Of a DNA stretch of 64,000 nt, positions 43,568-53,758 are shown piece by piece. How positions within the stretch are numbered: position 1 is the first letter of the stretch; each line of letters starts with the position of its first letter. The stretch is from DATARH01 sp963705325 (GTDB taxonomy: Bacteria > Pseudomonadota > Alphaproteobacteria > ATCC43930 > CGMCC-115725). The notes beneath the pieces are model-generated. The model had not been told where the DNA came from and did no database searches. It was given only the letters and a program-made list of their open reading frames with translations. Where the stretch lies: NCBI GenBank assembly GCA_963705325.1, contig OY970069.1, positions 3,224,001 through 3,288,000 on the forward strand, given 5' to 3'. Both the position numbers and the translations under genes were made by a program.

Positions 43568-44454
43568 TGCCAAATGGCGCAAAGACAAACGCGGAGTTCA
43601 CCGCCGCCTGCGTCCAGTTCACGGCGGGCCCCGATCCAGAACCCAATGTCGCGATCGTTTCCGACCTGGTTCGCCGGGCGCGCGATGCTGGCGCCGACTT
43701 CATCACCACGCCTGAAGCCAGCAACTTCATCGAGAACGGCCAAAAGCGACGCGAGAAGGCTCGCCGCGAGACTGACGACCTGTTCCTTGCGGCGATGCGC
43801 GAGCTGGCGCGCGAGACCGGCGCCTGGCTATTAGTCGGCTCGCTGGTCATCGACCCGACTGGCGAGCCCGGCGCCGGCGACGAGACCCGGCTCGCCAACC
43901 GCTCGTTTCTGCTCGATTCCAACGGCAGCATGGTCGCCAAGTACGACAAGATCCATCTGTTCGACATCGATCTGCCGAACGGCGAGAGCATCCGCGAGAG
44001 CAACGCCTACCGGCCGGGCCATCGCACCGTCATTGCCGAGACGCCGTGGGGCAAGCTCGGCATGACCGTGTGCTACGACGTGCGCTTCCCGCACCTCTAC
44101 CGGATGCTGGCGCAATCCGGCGCCGATTTCCTTTCGGTGCCGTCGGTCTTCACCGTGCCGACCGGGAAGGCGCATTGGGAGGTGCTGCTGCGCTCGCGGG
44201 CGATCGAGAACGGCGCCTTTATCTTCGCTCCGGCGCAAACCGGCGAGCACACCGGTGGCCGCAAAAGTTATGGCCACTCGCTGATCGTCGATCCATGGGG
44301 CGAGGTGCTGGCCGAAGGCGGCGAGGGGGTCGGCATCATCACCGCGAGGATTGACCCGGCCCGCGTCGCCAAGGTGCGCGGCAACCTACCCTCGCTGCGG
44401 CACGACCGTGACTTCACCCCGCCGGAGATCGCCCGCCCGCTCGCCGCGGAATAG
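43567..44454 (+). CDS. Nitrilase-superfamily amidohydrolase (Nit/omega-amidase type)
   Basis: 295 aa carbon-nitrogen hydrolase. The catalytic triad is visible: Glu in FITTPEASNFIE, Lys in YDKIHLFDIDLP, Cys in MTVCYDVRFPHLYRM. The set LPNGESIRESNAYRPGH and GGRKSYGHSLIVDPWGEVLA is typical of bacterial Nit1/Nit2 relatives that hydrolyse deaminated glutathione or omega-amides, consistent with its position after grxC. Cytoplasmic. Confidence 0.88.
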   Translation: MPNGAKTNAEFTAACVQFTAGPDPEPNVAIVSDLVRRARDAGADFITTPEASNFIENGQKRREKARRETDDLFLAAMRELARETGAWLLVGSLVIDPTGEPGAGDETRLANRSFLLDSNGSMVAKYDKIHLFDIDLPNGESIRESNAYRPGHRTVIAETPWGKLGMTVCYDVRFPHLYRMLAQSGADFLSVPSVFTVPTGKAHWEVLLRSRAIENGAFIFAPAQTGEHTGGRKSYGHSLIVDPWGEVLAEGGEGVGIITARIDPARVAKVRGNLPSLRHDRDFTPPEIARPLAAE

Positions 44455-44456
44455 CG

Positions 44457-44990
44457 TTACGGCAGCTTGCCAAGAGGGCCGTTGACCGCCGCGATGCGTT
44501 GAACGACGGCCGGGCGCGGCGAGGCGATTTCGCCTTGCTCGAACGCGACGACAGTGAGGGAGGCGAAGGCGTCGAGCAGTTCGCCGGGCCGTAGCAGGAA
44601 TTCGGGGTTGCTGGGCCGGCCGAAACGCTCGTTGCCCAGCGCGAAGGTCTCGTAAATAACCCCGCCGCCCGGTGCCAGAGCGCCGGCAATCTCCGGGAAG
44701 AGTGGCCGGTGGAGGTAGTTGGTGACGACGATTCCGTCATAACCACATTCGAGCGGCCAGGGCCCGCCGGTTTCGAGATCGACCTGTTCGACCGTGCAGC
44801 GCGGGCCGGCAAGGGTGGAAAGGGCAGTCACATCGCGGTCGACCGCGCGGACGCGGAACCCACGGTCGAGAAGCAATTTGGTGTGGCGCCCGCTACCGGC
44901 AGCAATGTCGAGCATCAGCCCGCCCGGCCGGAGCATAGGCAGATGCCGCAAAACCCAGGCGGAGCAGGCCTCTTCACCTTTCGTTAGCAC
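44457..44990 (-). CDS. Class I SAM-dependent methyltransferase
   Basis: 177 aa from a GTG (VLTKGEEACSAWVLRHLPML). Motif I is LMLDIAAGSGRHTKLLLDRG, then VRAVDRDVTALS, DGIVVTNYLHRPLFPEIAGAL and GGGVIYETFALGNERFG, as in small TehB-like methyltransferases. An upstream extension to 45386 would overlap the divergent DUF1178 gene, so the shorter start is preferred. Convergent with the nitrilase gene. Substrate unknown. Confidence 0.72.
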   Translation of the reverse strand: MLTKGEEACSAWVLRHLPMLRPGGLMLDIAAGSGRHTKLLLDRGFRVRAVDRDVTALSTLAGPRCTVEQVDLETGGPWPLECGYDGIVVTNYLHRPLFPEIAGALAPGGGVIYETFALGNERFGRPSNPEFLLRPGELLDAFASLTVVAFEQGEIASPRPAVVQRIAAVNGPLGKLP

Positions 44991-45055
44991 GGCTGGGTCA
45001 CGATTGCTAAGGGCCCTTGCAGCGTTGTACAAGGAGGGCCGAGGAGGTCCGGTTG

Positions 45056-45463
45056 ATGATCCGGTTTTCGCTCCGCTGCGCTTCGGGGCATGAATTCGAG
45101 GCGTGGTTTCGCAGCGGCGAAGGGTACGAGGCGCAGCAAAAGGCGCGCGAGATCGCTTGTCCGGATTGCGGCGATACCCAGGTCGAGAAGGCCTTGATGG
45201 CGCCGAGCATCGGCCGCTCGCGCGACAGCGCGCCGATCTCTCCGGCGCAGCTGCGTTCCGCCTTGGTCGAGCTGCGGCGGCAGGTCGAGAGCCATTGCGA
45301 CTATGTCGGTCCGCAATTCGCCGAGGAAGCACGGCGCATCCATTACGGTGAGAGCGATCCGCGCGGCATTTATGGCGAGGCGACAACCGACGAATCGCGC
45401 GAATTGGCCGAGGAAGGGATCAAGTTCGGCCGCATCCCTTGGGTTCAGACACCCGACGCCTGA
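45056..45463 (+). CDS. DUF1178 protein
   Basis: 135 aa, MIRFSLRCASGHEFEAWFRS, with two zinc-type pairs formed by Cys8 and CPDC (IACPDCGDTQVEKALMAPSI), then GESDPRGIYGEATTDESREL near the C-terminus. It is a conserved alphaproteobacterial family of unknown function. GAGGAGG precedes this ATG. Position between nitrilase and ubiG is the usual one. Confidence 0.88.
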   Translation: MIRFSLRCASGHEFEAWFRSGEGYEAQQKAREIACPDCGDTQVEKALMAPSIGRSRDSAPISPAQLRSALVELRRQVESHCDYVGPQFAEEARRIHYGESDPRGIYGEATTDESRELAEEGIKFGRIPWVQTPDA

Positions 45464-45468
45464 GCGGC

Positions 45469-46215
45469 TCATTTTTTGACCGCCGTGACCATGTAATTGA
45501 CCGATAGGTCGTCGGTTTGCGCCCAATCGCTTCGCGTCATCCGATAGCGCAAACCCTTAAGCCGCGTGGTGACAAGTCCGGCCCGGCGCAGCCCTAGGAC
45601 GAATTCGGAGGGCCGCAGGAAGCGGTTCCAGTCGTGGGTGCCGCGCGGTAGCCAACGCATCATATATTCGGCGCCGGCGATCGCCAGCGCATAGGATTGC
45701 GGCGTCCGGTTGATCGTCGCGCCGATAAACGCGCCGCCGGGCTTTAGGAGACTTCCGCAGGCAGCAAGGAATGACTGCGGATCGGGGAGGTGCTCGACGA
45801 TTTCGAGCGCAAGCACGACATCGAAGTACGCACGTCCGCGTCGTCGCGCCAGCGAGCCGATGGTCCCGCTTCGATAATCGATTTTAAGGCCAGCGGCTTT
45901 GCTATGGGCCTTTGCGACCCCGATCGCTTTGGTATCGGCGTCGATCGCGGCGACCTCGAATCCGAGCCGTGCCATCGGTTCAGCGATCAACCCGCCGCCG
46001 CAGCCGATATCGGCGAGGGCCAGACCGCGGAAGGGCTCGAGCGAGAGCGCATCCCGGGCAAAATGGCCGATCAGCTCGTTACGGATGAATTGAAGGCGCG
46101 TTGGATTCAGGCGGTGAAGCGGGCGGAAGCTGCCGGCCGGATCCCACCAACTCGCCGCCCGAGCCGCGAAACGCGCGACTTCAGCCGGGTCGACCGTCTC
46201 GCGGCTTGCCCTCAT
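45469..46215 (-). CDS. ubiG: Ubiquinone biosynthesis O-methyltransferase UbiG
   Basis: 248 aa. Catalyses both O-methylations in ubiquinone synthesis. FAARAASWWDPAGSFRPLHRLNPTR is the UbiG signature start; motif I is LADIGCGGGLIAEPMARLG, then AIDADTKAIGVAKAH, FDVVLALEIVEHLPDP, LLKPGGAFIGATINRT and RGTHDWNRFLRPSE. Divergent from lysC with a 110-bp gap. Convergent with DUF1178. Confidence 0.93.
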   Translation of the reverse strand: MRASRETVDPAEVARFAARAASWWDPAGSFRPLHRLNPTRLQFIRNELIGHFARDALSLEPFRGLALADIGCGGGLIAEPMARLGFEVAAIDADTKAIGVAKAHSKAAGLKIDYRSGTIGSLARRRGRAYFDVVLALEIVEHLPDPQSFLAACGSLLKPGGAFIGATINRTPQSYALAIAGAEYMMRWLPRGTHDWNRFLRPSEFVLGLRRAGLVTTRLKGLRYRMTRSDWAQTDDLSVNYMVTAVKK

Positions 46216-46261
46216 GCCGCCGAATTCCCTGGTTAAAGTGGTTTAGAGCGCCGCAAAAGAG

Positions 46262-46312
46262 TATGCGGGGGATATGACGCCGACAATATCGGCGTAGAAC
46301 CTATGCGGGGGA
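46262..46312. repeat. Direct repeat and hairpin in the lysC leader
   Basis: TATGCGGGGGA at 46262-46272 and again at 46302-46312, 40 bp apart; between them ACGCCGA-N5-TCGGCGT (46277-46295) forms a hairpin. The right repeat ends 13 bases before the lysC ATG and overlaps where a ribosome site would be, so it may control translation or be an operator. Confidence 0.45.
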
Positions 46313-46325
46313 CTTGCGAAGAGCG

Positions 46326-47549
46326 ATGGCGCGTATCGTCCAGAAATTTGGCGGCACCTCAGTGGCTGATATCGAGCGCATCAGAAATGCCGCCGCGACG
46401 GTGAAGCGCGCGGTCGACGCCGGCAATGAGGTCGTCGTCGTCGTCTCGGCGATGGCTGGAGCGACCAACCAACTCGTTGCGTGGACTCTGGAGATCAGCA
46501 AGCTCCACGATGACAGTGAATACGACACCGTCGTCGCCAGCGGCGAGCAGGTAACAGCGGGGCTAATGGCATTGGCCTTGCAGAACCTGGGGATTGACGC
46601 GCGATCCTGGCTCGGCTGGCAGATCCCGATCCGCACCGACGGAGTGCACGGCAAGGCGCGGATCGAGTCGATCGAAACGCAGGAACTCGATCGTCTCCTT
46701 GGCGAAGGCCAGGTCGCCGTCGTTGCCGGGTTTCAGGGGTTGGGGCCGGGTGGACGTATTACGACCTTGGGCCGCGGGGGGTCCGATACCTCGGCGGTCG
46801 CGCTGGCGGCGGAGCTCAGGGCTGATCGTTGCGACATCTTCACCGACGTCGACGGCATTTATACGACCGACCCGCGTATCGTTGCGAAAGCGAGGAAGCT
46901 CGATAAAATCACCTTCGAGGAAATGCTTGAAATGGCGTCGCAGGGCGCCCGGGTGCTGGAGACGCGCTCGGTCGCAATGGCGATGAACAATCGGGTGCGT
47001 CTGCAGGTGCTGTCGAGCTTTAGCGACACGCCGGGCACGCTTGTCGTCGACGAGGATGAGATTGTGGAAAATCGGGTAGTCAGCGGCATTGCCTATAGCC
47101 GCGACGAGGCGAAGATCACGGTTGAGCATGTCGCCGATAAGCCGGGCGTTGCCGCCGCTATTTTCGGCCCGCTCGCCGACAACGCGATCAATGTCGACAT
47201 GATTGTGCAGAACGTGTCGGCGGACGGCGCGACGACCGACTTGACCTTTACCGTCGGCCGCAGCGACCTCGATCGCGCGTTGAGCGTACTCGAGGAAAAG
47301 CGCAAGACGCTGGGCTTCAAGGCGCTAAAGCCCGATCCCAACGTCGTCAAAATCTCGGTAATCGGCGTCGGCATGCGCAGCCATGCCGGCGTTGCCCAAC
47401 AGATGTTCAAGACCCTCGCGGAGCGCGGGATCAACATCCAGGTGATCTCGACGTCGGAAATCAAGGTCAGCGTGCTGATCGCCGCCGATTACACCGAGTT
47501 GGCGCTCAGGGCGTTGCACACCGCCTACGGGCTCGACGCCGCCGGATGA
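46326..47549 (+). CDS. lysC: Aspartate kinase
   Basis: 407 aa. Phosphorylates aspartate, first step to Lys, Met, Thr and diaminopimelate. KFGGTSVADIERI at the N-terminus, VVSAMAGATNQL, TLGRGGSDTSAVALAAEL, FTDVDGIYTTDPRIV, then two ACT domains (from about 260; VSADGATTDLTFTV, VISTSEIKVSVLI) for feedback by Lys/Thr. ATG at 46326 gives the usual MARIVQKFGG start. Its stop overlaps the next ATG by four bases. Confidence 0.95.
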   Translation: MARIVQKFGGTSVADIERIRNAAATVKRAVDAGNEVVVVVSAMAGATNQLVAWTLEISKLHDDSEYDTVVASGEQVTAGLMALALQNLGIDARSWLGWQIPIRTDGVHGKARIESIETQELDRLLGEGQVAVVAGFQGLGPGGRITTLGRGGSDTSAVALAAELRADRCDIFTDVDGIYTTDPRIVAKARKLDKITFEEMLEMASQGARVLETRSVAMAMNNRVRLQVLSSFSDTPGTLVVDEDEIVENRVVSGIAYSRDEAKITVEHVADKPGVAAAIFGPLADNAINVDMIVQNVSADGATTDLTFTVGRSDLDRALSVLEEKRKTLGFKALKPDPNVVKISVIGVGMRSHAGVAQQMFKTLAERGINIQVISTSEIKVSVLIAADYTELALRALHTAYGLDAAG

Positions 47550-48634
47550 CCGCGGAATTCGTCACCACCGATAAGCGCGAAGCTCGCGCGCACGCCGTCG
47601 CCCCGCATAACGCCGCGCGCGGCGAGTTTGACCGGGTGTCGAAACGCGGCCGCGACTTCCTTGGCACCGAGCTCGCCATCATGGGTGGGGCGATGACTTG
47701 GGTGTCAGAGCGTAATCTTGTCGCGGCAATTTCCAACGCTGGCGGGTTCGGCGTCATTGCGTCGGGGTCGATGTCGCCCGAGTTGCTCGACACGGAGATT
47801 GCCGCGACGGCAGCGCTCACGGACCGGCCGTTCGGGGTCAATCTGATCACAATGCACCCGCAGCTCCTCGAGTTGATTGATGTTTGCCTCGCCCGGTCGG
47901 TTGGCCATATCGTGCTCGCGGGCGGGTTGCCGCCGGGCGCTGCAATCGCGCGCATCAGAGATGGCGGCGCCCGGGCAGTATGCTTCGCCCCAGCGTTAGT
48001 CATCGCCAAGAAGCTGCTGCGCAGCGGCGCCGAGGCGATTGTCATCGAAGGCAGCGAGGCAGGCGGCCATATCGGCCCGGTGTCTACGGCGGTTTTGGCC
48101 CAGGAAGTTCTCCCGCACGTGAGCGAGGTGCCGGTCTTTGTCGCCGGGGGAATCGGGCGCGGCGAAGCCATCCTCTCCTACCTCGAAATGGGTGCGGCGG
48201 GGGTGCAGCTCGGGACCCGCTTCGTGTGTGCCTATGAGTCGATTGCTCATCCGAATTTCAAGCGCGCCTTCATCCGTGCCTCGGCCCGCGACGCGGTGCC
48301 GTCGATACAGCTCGATACCCGCTTTCCGGTGATCCCGGTACGCGCGCTTGCCAACCCCGCGACTGAGCGCTTTGCAGCGACGCAGCGCGCGGTGATCGAG
48401 CGGTTTTCGCGAGGAGAACTGTCGCAAAAGGACGCGCAACTCGAGATCGAGCATTTCTGGGCCGGGGCGCTGCGCCGCGCCGTGATCGACGGCGATGTCG
48501 AAGCTGGTTCGCTGATGGCTGGCCAGAGCGTGGGGCTGGTCAGCCGTGAGCAAAGCACGGTCGAGATCCTCGATGAGCTTGTCGCGCAGGCGCTGTCGGT
48601 GATCGAGGGGAGGCGGCGGGACCGCGGCGAATGA
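47546..48634 (+). CDS. Nitronate monooxygenase-family flavoprotein
   Basis: 362 aa FMN-binding TIM barrel. FLGTELAIMGGAMTWVSERN, GFGVIASGSMSPELL, PFGVNLITMHPQ, IVIEGSEAGGHIGPVS (FMN phosphate and catalytic His region), VFVAGGIGRGEAI and MGAAGVQLGTRFVCA match 2-nitropropane dioxygenase/NMO proteins. It may detoxify nitronates or reduce an unsaturated substrate; related to enoyl reductase FabK. Coupled to lysC (ATGA) and to ptsP (ATGA), a common alphaproteobacterial order. Confidence 0.85.
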   Translation: MTAEFVTTDKREARAHAVAPHNAARGEFDRVSKRGRDFLGTELAIMGGAMTWVSERNLVAAISNAGGFGVIASGSMSPELLDTEIAATAALTDRPFGVNLITMHPQLLELIDVCLARSVGHIVLAGGLPPGAAIARIRDGGARAVCFAPALVIAKKLLRSGAEAIVIEGSEAGGHIGPVSTAVLAQEVLPHVSEVPVFVAGGIGRGEAILSYLEMGAAGVQLGTRFVCAYESIAHPNFKRAFIRASARDAVPSIQLDTRFPVIPVRALANPATERFAATQRAVIERFSRGELSQKDAQLEIEHFWAGALRRAVIDGDVEAGSLMAGQSVGLVSREQSTVEILDELVAQALSVIEGRRRDRGE

Positions 48635-50976
48635 ACGATACCGCGCCTACCACTCCCGTGGCGAAATCGCCGGCACCGGCGGCGGGCCCGCCGGCTGTCG
48701 TCCCACAACCGGCTACGGCTGGCGCCGGAACTCGCCGCCTGCTCCGCCGCCTGCGTGATGTCATGGCCGGGTCGGGTAATGCGCAAGAGCGGCTTGACCG
48801 GATCGTCCGCATTGTCGCCGCGGAGATGGTTGCTGAGGTTTGCTCGGCTTATGTGATGCGGGCCGGCGAGGTGCTCGAACTCTTCGCTACCGAGGGATTG
48901 CGGCGCGAAGCGGTGCATCGCACGAGGTTGCGCGTTGGCGAGGGCCTCGTCGGCGTCATCGCCGCGACCGCGCGGCCGCTGGCGCTGGCTGATGCCCAAG
49001 CGCATCCCGATTTTGCCTACCGGCCCGAAACGGGCGAGGAGATCTACCACTCCCTGATGGGGGTCCCGGTGCTACGCGGTGGCCGGGTGCTCGGCGTGCT
49101 GGTCGTGCAAAACCGCACTTTGCGCCACTACACTGAGGACGAGATCGAGATCGCGCAGACCATCGCCATGATCGTTGCTGAGCTGGTGGCCAGCGGCGAG
49201 CTCGTGAACCCGCTGGAAATGGCGCAGAGCAACAGCGGTGCGCTCTTGCCGCTGCGACTCGACGGGATCCGCCTCAATGAGGGGCTGGCGATCGGGCCGG
49301 CGGTGCTGCACGAGCCCAAGCTGGTGATTCGGCAGGTCGTCGCCGAGGATGTCGCCGCCGAACTCGATCGGCTACGTCGTGCGGTGGATGCAATGCAGAG
49401 CCAGATCGACGATCTGGTCGGCTGCCAGCCGGCGTCTCGGCACCGGCGAGCATCGCGACATCATCGAGACCTACCGGATGTTCGCCGCCGACCGCGGCTG
49501 GCTCAACCGCATCGTCGAGGCGGTGCAGAGCGGCCTGACCGCCGAAGCCGCGGTGCAGAAGATCCGCGAAGAGAACCGCACTCGCATGCTGCAGATCGGC
49601 GATCCCTATCTGCGCGAGCGGCTCCTCGATCTGGAGGACCTCGCCAACCGGCTGCAGACCTATTTGGCTGGCGGAGCAGCGGGCGCCGATCTCGGCGAAC
49701 TGCCGCCCGAGTTCGTTCTGGTGGCCAAGTCGATGGGGCCGGCTGAGCTGCTCGACTACGCGCATCGTCGGGTTCGCGGGCTGGTGCTGGAGGAGGGTTC
49801 GCCAACCGCGCATGTCGCGATCGTCGCGCGCGCCTTCGACATCCCGGTTGTCGGACGCGTCGAGGACGCGACCGCCCGAACCGAGCCGGGCGATATCATC
49901 ATCGTCGACGGCGACCACGGGCAGGTGCTGATCCGCCCGAGCGAGGATCTCCACCAATCGATTGTCGACGCCATCGCCGAGCGGACTCGCCGCCGCGCCT
50001 ATTACGGGACGCTGCGCGACCAGCCGGCGGTGACTCGTGACGGCGTCGCCGGTGCGACTGCTCCTCAATGCGGGCCTGTTGATCGATCTGGTGCAGGTGC
50101 GCGGCGACTGGCGCTGAGGGGGTTGGGCTGTTCCGCACTGAGATCCCGCTGCTGACTCGCGATGCCTTTCCCGACGTCGCGGACCAGACTGGCTTCTACC
50201 GCCGCGCCTACGAACAAATGGGAGGGCGGCCCATCATTTTCCGCACGCTCGATATCGGTGGCGACAAGGTGCTGCCGTATCTCAGCCACACCGCCGAGGA
50301 TAATCCGGCGATGGGCTGGCGAGCGATCCGCATCGGGCTGGATCGCCCCGCGATGTTGCGCCAGCAGCTGCGTGCGCTGCTCCGTGCCGCTGCCGGCCGC
50401 GACCTTTGGGTCAAGTTCCCGATGATCGCCGAAGTCGCCGAACTGGAGCGGGCGCAGGCGCTGCTGGAGCGTGAGCGCGGACGCGCCGAGGCCGAAGGTT
50501 ATGAACCGCCGCGCTCCGTGAAGGTTGGCGTTATGCTCGAGGTGCCGTCATTGCTGTGGCAGTTGCCGGCCCTGCTCGAGCGAATCGATTTCCTGTCGAT
50601 CGGTACCAACGATCTCGCCCAGTTTCTGTTCGCGTGCGACCGGGGCAATCCGCGGCTTGCCGACCGGTACGATCTGTTGTCGTCGCCGATGGTGGCGCTG
50701 TTCCGCGAGGTGATCGCACGCTGTGCCGCGGCCCAGGTGCCGCTCAGCATGTGCGGCGAGATGGCGGGCAACCCGATCGAGGCGATGATGCTGATCGGGC
50801 TCGGCTTCCGTACGCTTTCGTTGACCGCGACCGCACTCGGGCCGGTCAAGACGATGATCCGCACCCTCGATGCCGGCGAACTCGGCTGCTATCTCGACGA
50901 GATCGGCGGGCGTCCCGATCACTCGCTACGCCGCCGGCTGGCGACCTACGCCCGGGACCACGGTGTCACACTGTGA
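48631..50976 (+). pseudogene. ptsP: PTS-Ntr enzyme I (PtsP), frameshifted
   Basis: Phosphoenolpyruvate-dependent protein kinase of the nitrogen PTS. An Ala/Pro tail is followed by a GAF domain (about 60-190: IVRIVAAEMVAEVCSAY, HRTRLRVGEGLVGVIA). The enzyme I part changes frame near 49430, 50048 and 50115. The phospho-His block EEGSPTAHVAIVARAFDIPVVG, then EGVGLFRTEIPLLTRDAFPD, IIFRTLDIGGDKVLPYL and IGTNDLAQFLFACDRGN are all present, so only indels stand in the way. Net length (about 780 codons) is normal, favouring sequence error over decay. Confidence 0.82.
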
Positions 50977-51043
50977 GGGGCGGGTTGGATTGGACAGCGG
51001 TCGCCCGGACTTGTATAGACAATCACGAAAGCGAGAACGCGGC

Positions 51044-52096
51044 GTGACGCTCCTTCAACGCATCAGAACGCCGTTCAGCGAATCTACCGCGGGCGAGCCG
51101 GCATGGTCACAGCCAGCTCAGCGGCATGTCGGCGACGTCTTGCGGGAAAGGCGCGAAGATCTTGGCCTCGACCTCGACGAGATCGGGGCGATGCTGCGGA
51201 TCAGACCCGCCTATCTGGCTGCGCTAGAGCAGGGACGCTCGCACGACTTGCCGGGTCCCGCCTATGCGATCGGCTTTGTCCGCGCCTATGCCGATTTTCT
51301 CGGGCTCGATACTGAGCAGGTGCTTGGACGCTTCAGGGGCGAGGCGGCTGGGGTCACCGCACGCCCCGACTTAGCGCTGCCGGTACCGCTCGGCGAGCGT
51401 AGCTTGCCAGGGAGGGCGCTGGTTCTCGTCGCGATCATCGTGACGCTATGCGGCTATGGCTTCTGGTACTACCTGACGACCGAGAACCGGAACCGACCGG
51501 AGCGGGTCGCGGCTGTGCCTGCGGAATTGCGGACGCCGACCGCGCCGGTTCTGGTCGCGCCGTCGACGCCTCAGTCGCTGCCCAACCTAGCTCAGCCAAC
51601 TCCTTCCCCTGCGATTGGCGGACCAGCTCCGCCCGTCCCGATGGCTCCACCCTTAGCCGCGCAGCCGGCGCCTGCGGCCGCGGCTATGCCGCCACCCGTT
51701 CAGCCGGCGCCGTCGCCCGCCGTGGCTCCGCCGTCCCCGCAGGTGGCGGCAACTTCTCCGCCACCGCAGTCGACTGCTGTCAAGCCTCCCGCAGTGCCGG
51801 CGTCCAGTCCTGCTCCGACGGTAGCCAGCAAGATATCGATTCGGGCGCTCGCCGATTGCTGGATCCAGATCCGCGCGCCGGATCAATCGATCGTGTTCTC
51901 CCGTATCCTGAAGTCGGGCGAGGTCTACAACGTACCGGCGCGTCAAGGTCTGTGGTTGCGGACAGGTAATGCCGGCGTGCTGGAGATCGCGGTCGATGGC
52001 AAAACGGTACCCTCGATCGGCGGCATCGGCACATTGCGGCGCGACGTGGCGCTCGATCCGGCGGAGCTTGTTGCCGGCAAGGCCGTTCACGGCTGA
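51044..52096 (+). CDS. RodZ-like cytoskeletal/HTH membrane protein
   Basis: 350 aa from GTG (VTLLQRIRTPFS). Cytoplasmic HTH_25 domain about 28-90 (VGDVLRERREDLGLDLDEIGAMLRIR, GPAYAIGFVRAYADFLGLD), one membrane helix near 130 (ALVLVAIIVTLCGYGFWYYL), a long Pro/Ala-rich periplasmic linker (about 155-255), and a C-terminal DUF4115 domain (ADCWIQIRAPDQSIVFSRIL, GEVYNVPARQGLWLRTGNAG). This is the RodZ architecture that links MreB to the cell-shape machinery. It lies before ispG, as in related genomes. Confidence 0.85.
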   Translation: MTLLQRIRTPFSESTAGEPAWSQPAQRHVGDVLRERREDLGLDLDEIGAMLRIRPAYLAALEQGRSHDLPGPAYAIGFVRAYADFLGLDTEQVLGRFRGEAAGVTARPDLALPVPLGERSLPGRALVLVAIIVTLCGYGFWYYLTTENRNRPERVAAVPAELRTPTAPVLVAPSTPQSLPNLAQPTPSPAIGGPAPPVPMAPPLAAQPAPAAAAMPPPVQPAPSPAVAPPSPQVAATSPPPQSTAVKPPAVPASSPAPTVASKISIRALADCWIQIRAPDQSIVFSRILKSGEVYNVPARQGLWLRTGNAGVLEIAVDGKTVPSIGGIGTLRRDVALDPAELVAGKAVHG

Positions 52097-52163
52097 GACG
52101 TGGTCTTTTTTCCGTCATTGTGGCGTTCTATAACCCGGCTAAGAAAAATCCCGCGAGGCTGAG

Positions 52164-53301
52164 ATGAGTATTCGCCCATACCGCGATATCCACCGCCGCG
52201 CCTGCCGCAAAATCTATGTCGGCAAGGTCCCAGTCGGGGGTGACGCGCCGATAACGGTGCAGTCGATGACCAATACGGTCACACACGACGTTCGAGGCGA
52301 CTGTCGAGCAGGTCCAGGCGCTAGAGCGAGCTGGCGCGGATATCGTGCGCATCTCCTGCCCCGATCAGGAATCGGCCCTGGCATTGAAACAAATCGTCAG
52401 CCAAGTCCAGGTGCCGATCGTCGCCGACATTCATTTCCACTACAAGCGGGCGATCGAGGCGGCCGAGAGCGGCGCCGCCTGCCTGCGCATCAACCCTGGC
52501 AATATCGGCTCGGCGGACCGGGTGCGCGACGTGGTCAAGGCGGCGAAGGATCATGGCTGCTCGATGCGCATTGGCGTCAACGCTGGCTCGCTTGAACGCC
52601 AATTCCTCGAGAAATACGGCGAGCCATGCCCGGAAGCGATGGTCGAGAGCGCGCTCTATCACGCTAAGATCTTGGAAGACAATGATTTCTTCGAATTCAA
52701 GATCTCGTGCAAAGCATCCGACGTGTTCCTCGCCGTGGCGGCCTACCAGCAGCTGGCGGAGGCCTGCGACTACCCGTTGCACCTCGGCATCACCGAGGCG
52801 GGCGGCCTCAGAAGCGGCACGGTGAAATCGTCGATCGGCATGGGCATGCTGCTGTGGGCCGGAATCGGCGACACGATTCGGGTTTCGCTTTCGGCGGACC
52901 CGGTCGAAGAGGTCAAGGTCGGCTTCGATATGCTGAAATCGCTGAACCTGCGCCGGCGCGGGGTCACGGTGATCTCGTGTCCGTCATGCGCGCGGCAGCA
53001 ATTCGAGGTGATCAAGACGGTAGCAGCGCTCGAGGAGCGTCTTGCGCACATCACGACGCCGCTCACCCTGTCGGTCATCGGTTGCGTCGTCAATGGCCCG
53101 GGCGAGGCGCGGGAAACCGATATCGGTCTCACCGGCGGCGGCAACAACACGCATCAAATTTATCTGAGCGGAGTAACCGACCATCGGCTGAAGGATGAGA
53201 GCATCGTCGACCACCTGGTTGAACTCGTCGAGCGCAAGGTCGCTGAAATCGAGGCGACGAAAGGGGACTCGGCCACGCCAGTCCTTGAGCCGGCGCAGTA
53301 A
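52164..53301 (+). pseudogene. ispG: IspG (GcpE), one-base frameshift
   Basis: 4-hydroxy-3-methylbut-2-enyl diphosphate synthase, iron-sulfur enzyme of the MEP isoprenoid pathway. IYVGKVPVGGDAPITVQSMT begins the gene. An extra T near 52291 shifts the frame, after which ATVEQVQALERAGADIVRIS and the remainder follow: RINPGNIGSADRVRDVV, ISCPSCARQQFEVIKTVAAL (two cluster Cys), VIGCVVNGPGEARETDIG (third Cys). The span is 379 codons plus one base. Essential in most bacteria, so a sequence error is likely. Confidence 0.88.
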
Positions 53302-53702
53302 GCTCTCTACGGCTCAATCGCAACAGTCTGTGGACCCGGCGTCGCGGAATGCGGCGCCGTCGCTTGGGCCGCATTCTGTTACAAAAAAATCCCTAAACGG
53401 CTCTTGCAATCCGGATCGCAATTACGATTTACGCTATATCGGGAATATTGCGAGACCGATGGCGAACGGCTAAGAGGGCCACTAATCGTCCCCTCGGCGA
53501 ATGGGCCTTCGCGAGGGAGCAAGTTTCCATCCGCTCAGTCAGTCGCCATGCGAGCCTCCTCGATTGCGCCCCCTCCGCGCTTCAATTTTAGCCTCCGCCG
53601 GGTGCCTGACATCGCAACAGGGGGACGTGGAAGGCCAGATCAAGACCGCCCAAGGGGATTTGAGAGCCTCGGCGGATGTTACTTTGGACAGGCTCTGACA
53701 AA
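53302..53702. other. Intergenic region after ispG
   Basis: A perfect 9-bp stem GAATGCGGC / GCCGCATTC lies at 53347-53376; the A-run after it would be a T-run only on the other strand, so it is not a clear terminator. The rest has short, unconvincing frames. Confidence 0.35.
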
Positions 53703-53703
53703 C

Positions 53704-53735
53704 GAAAACCCGCCGGGCATATGCCGGCGGGTTTC
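53704..53735 (-). terminator. Terminator after the porin gene
   Basis: AACCCGCCGG..CCGGCGGGTT forms a strong GC stem with flanking A and T runs, so it can act in both directions. It lies 24 bp beyond the porin stop. Confidence 0.65.
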
Positions 53736-53758
53736 GCAGTGTGACTTGTGGATCGCGA

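Noticed and set aside
53347..53376. ispG terminator
   Set aside because: The stem is followed by an A-run, not a T-run, in the direction of ispG transcription.
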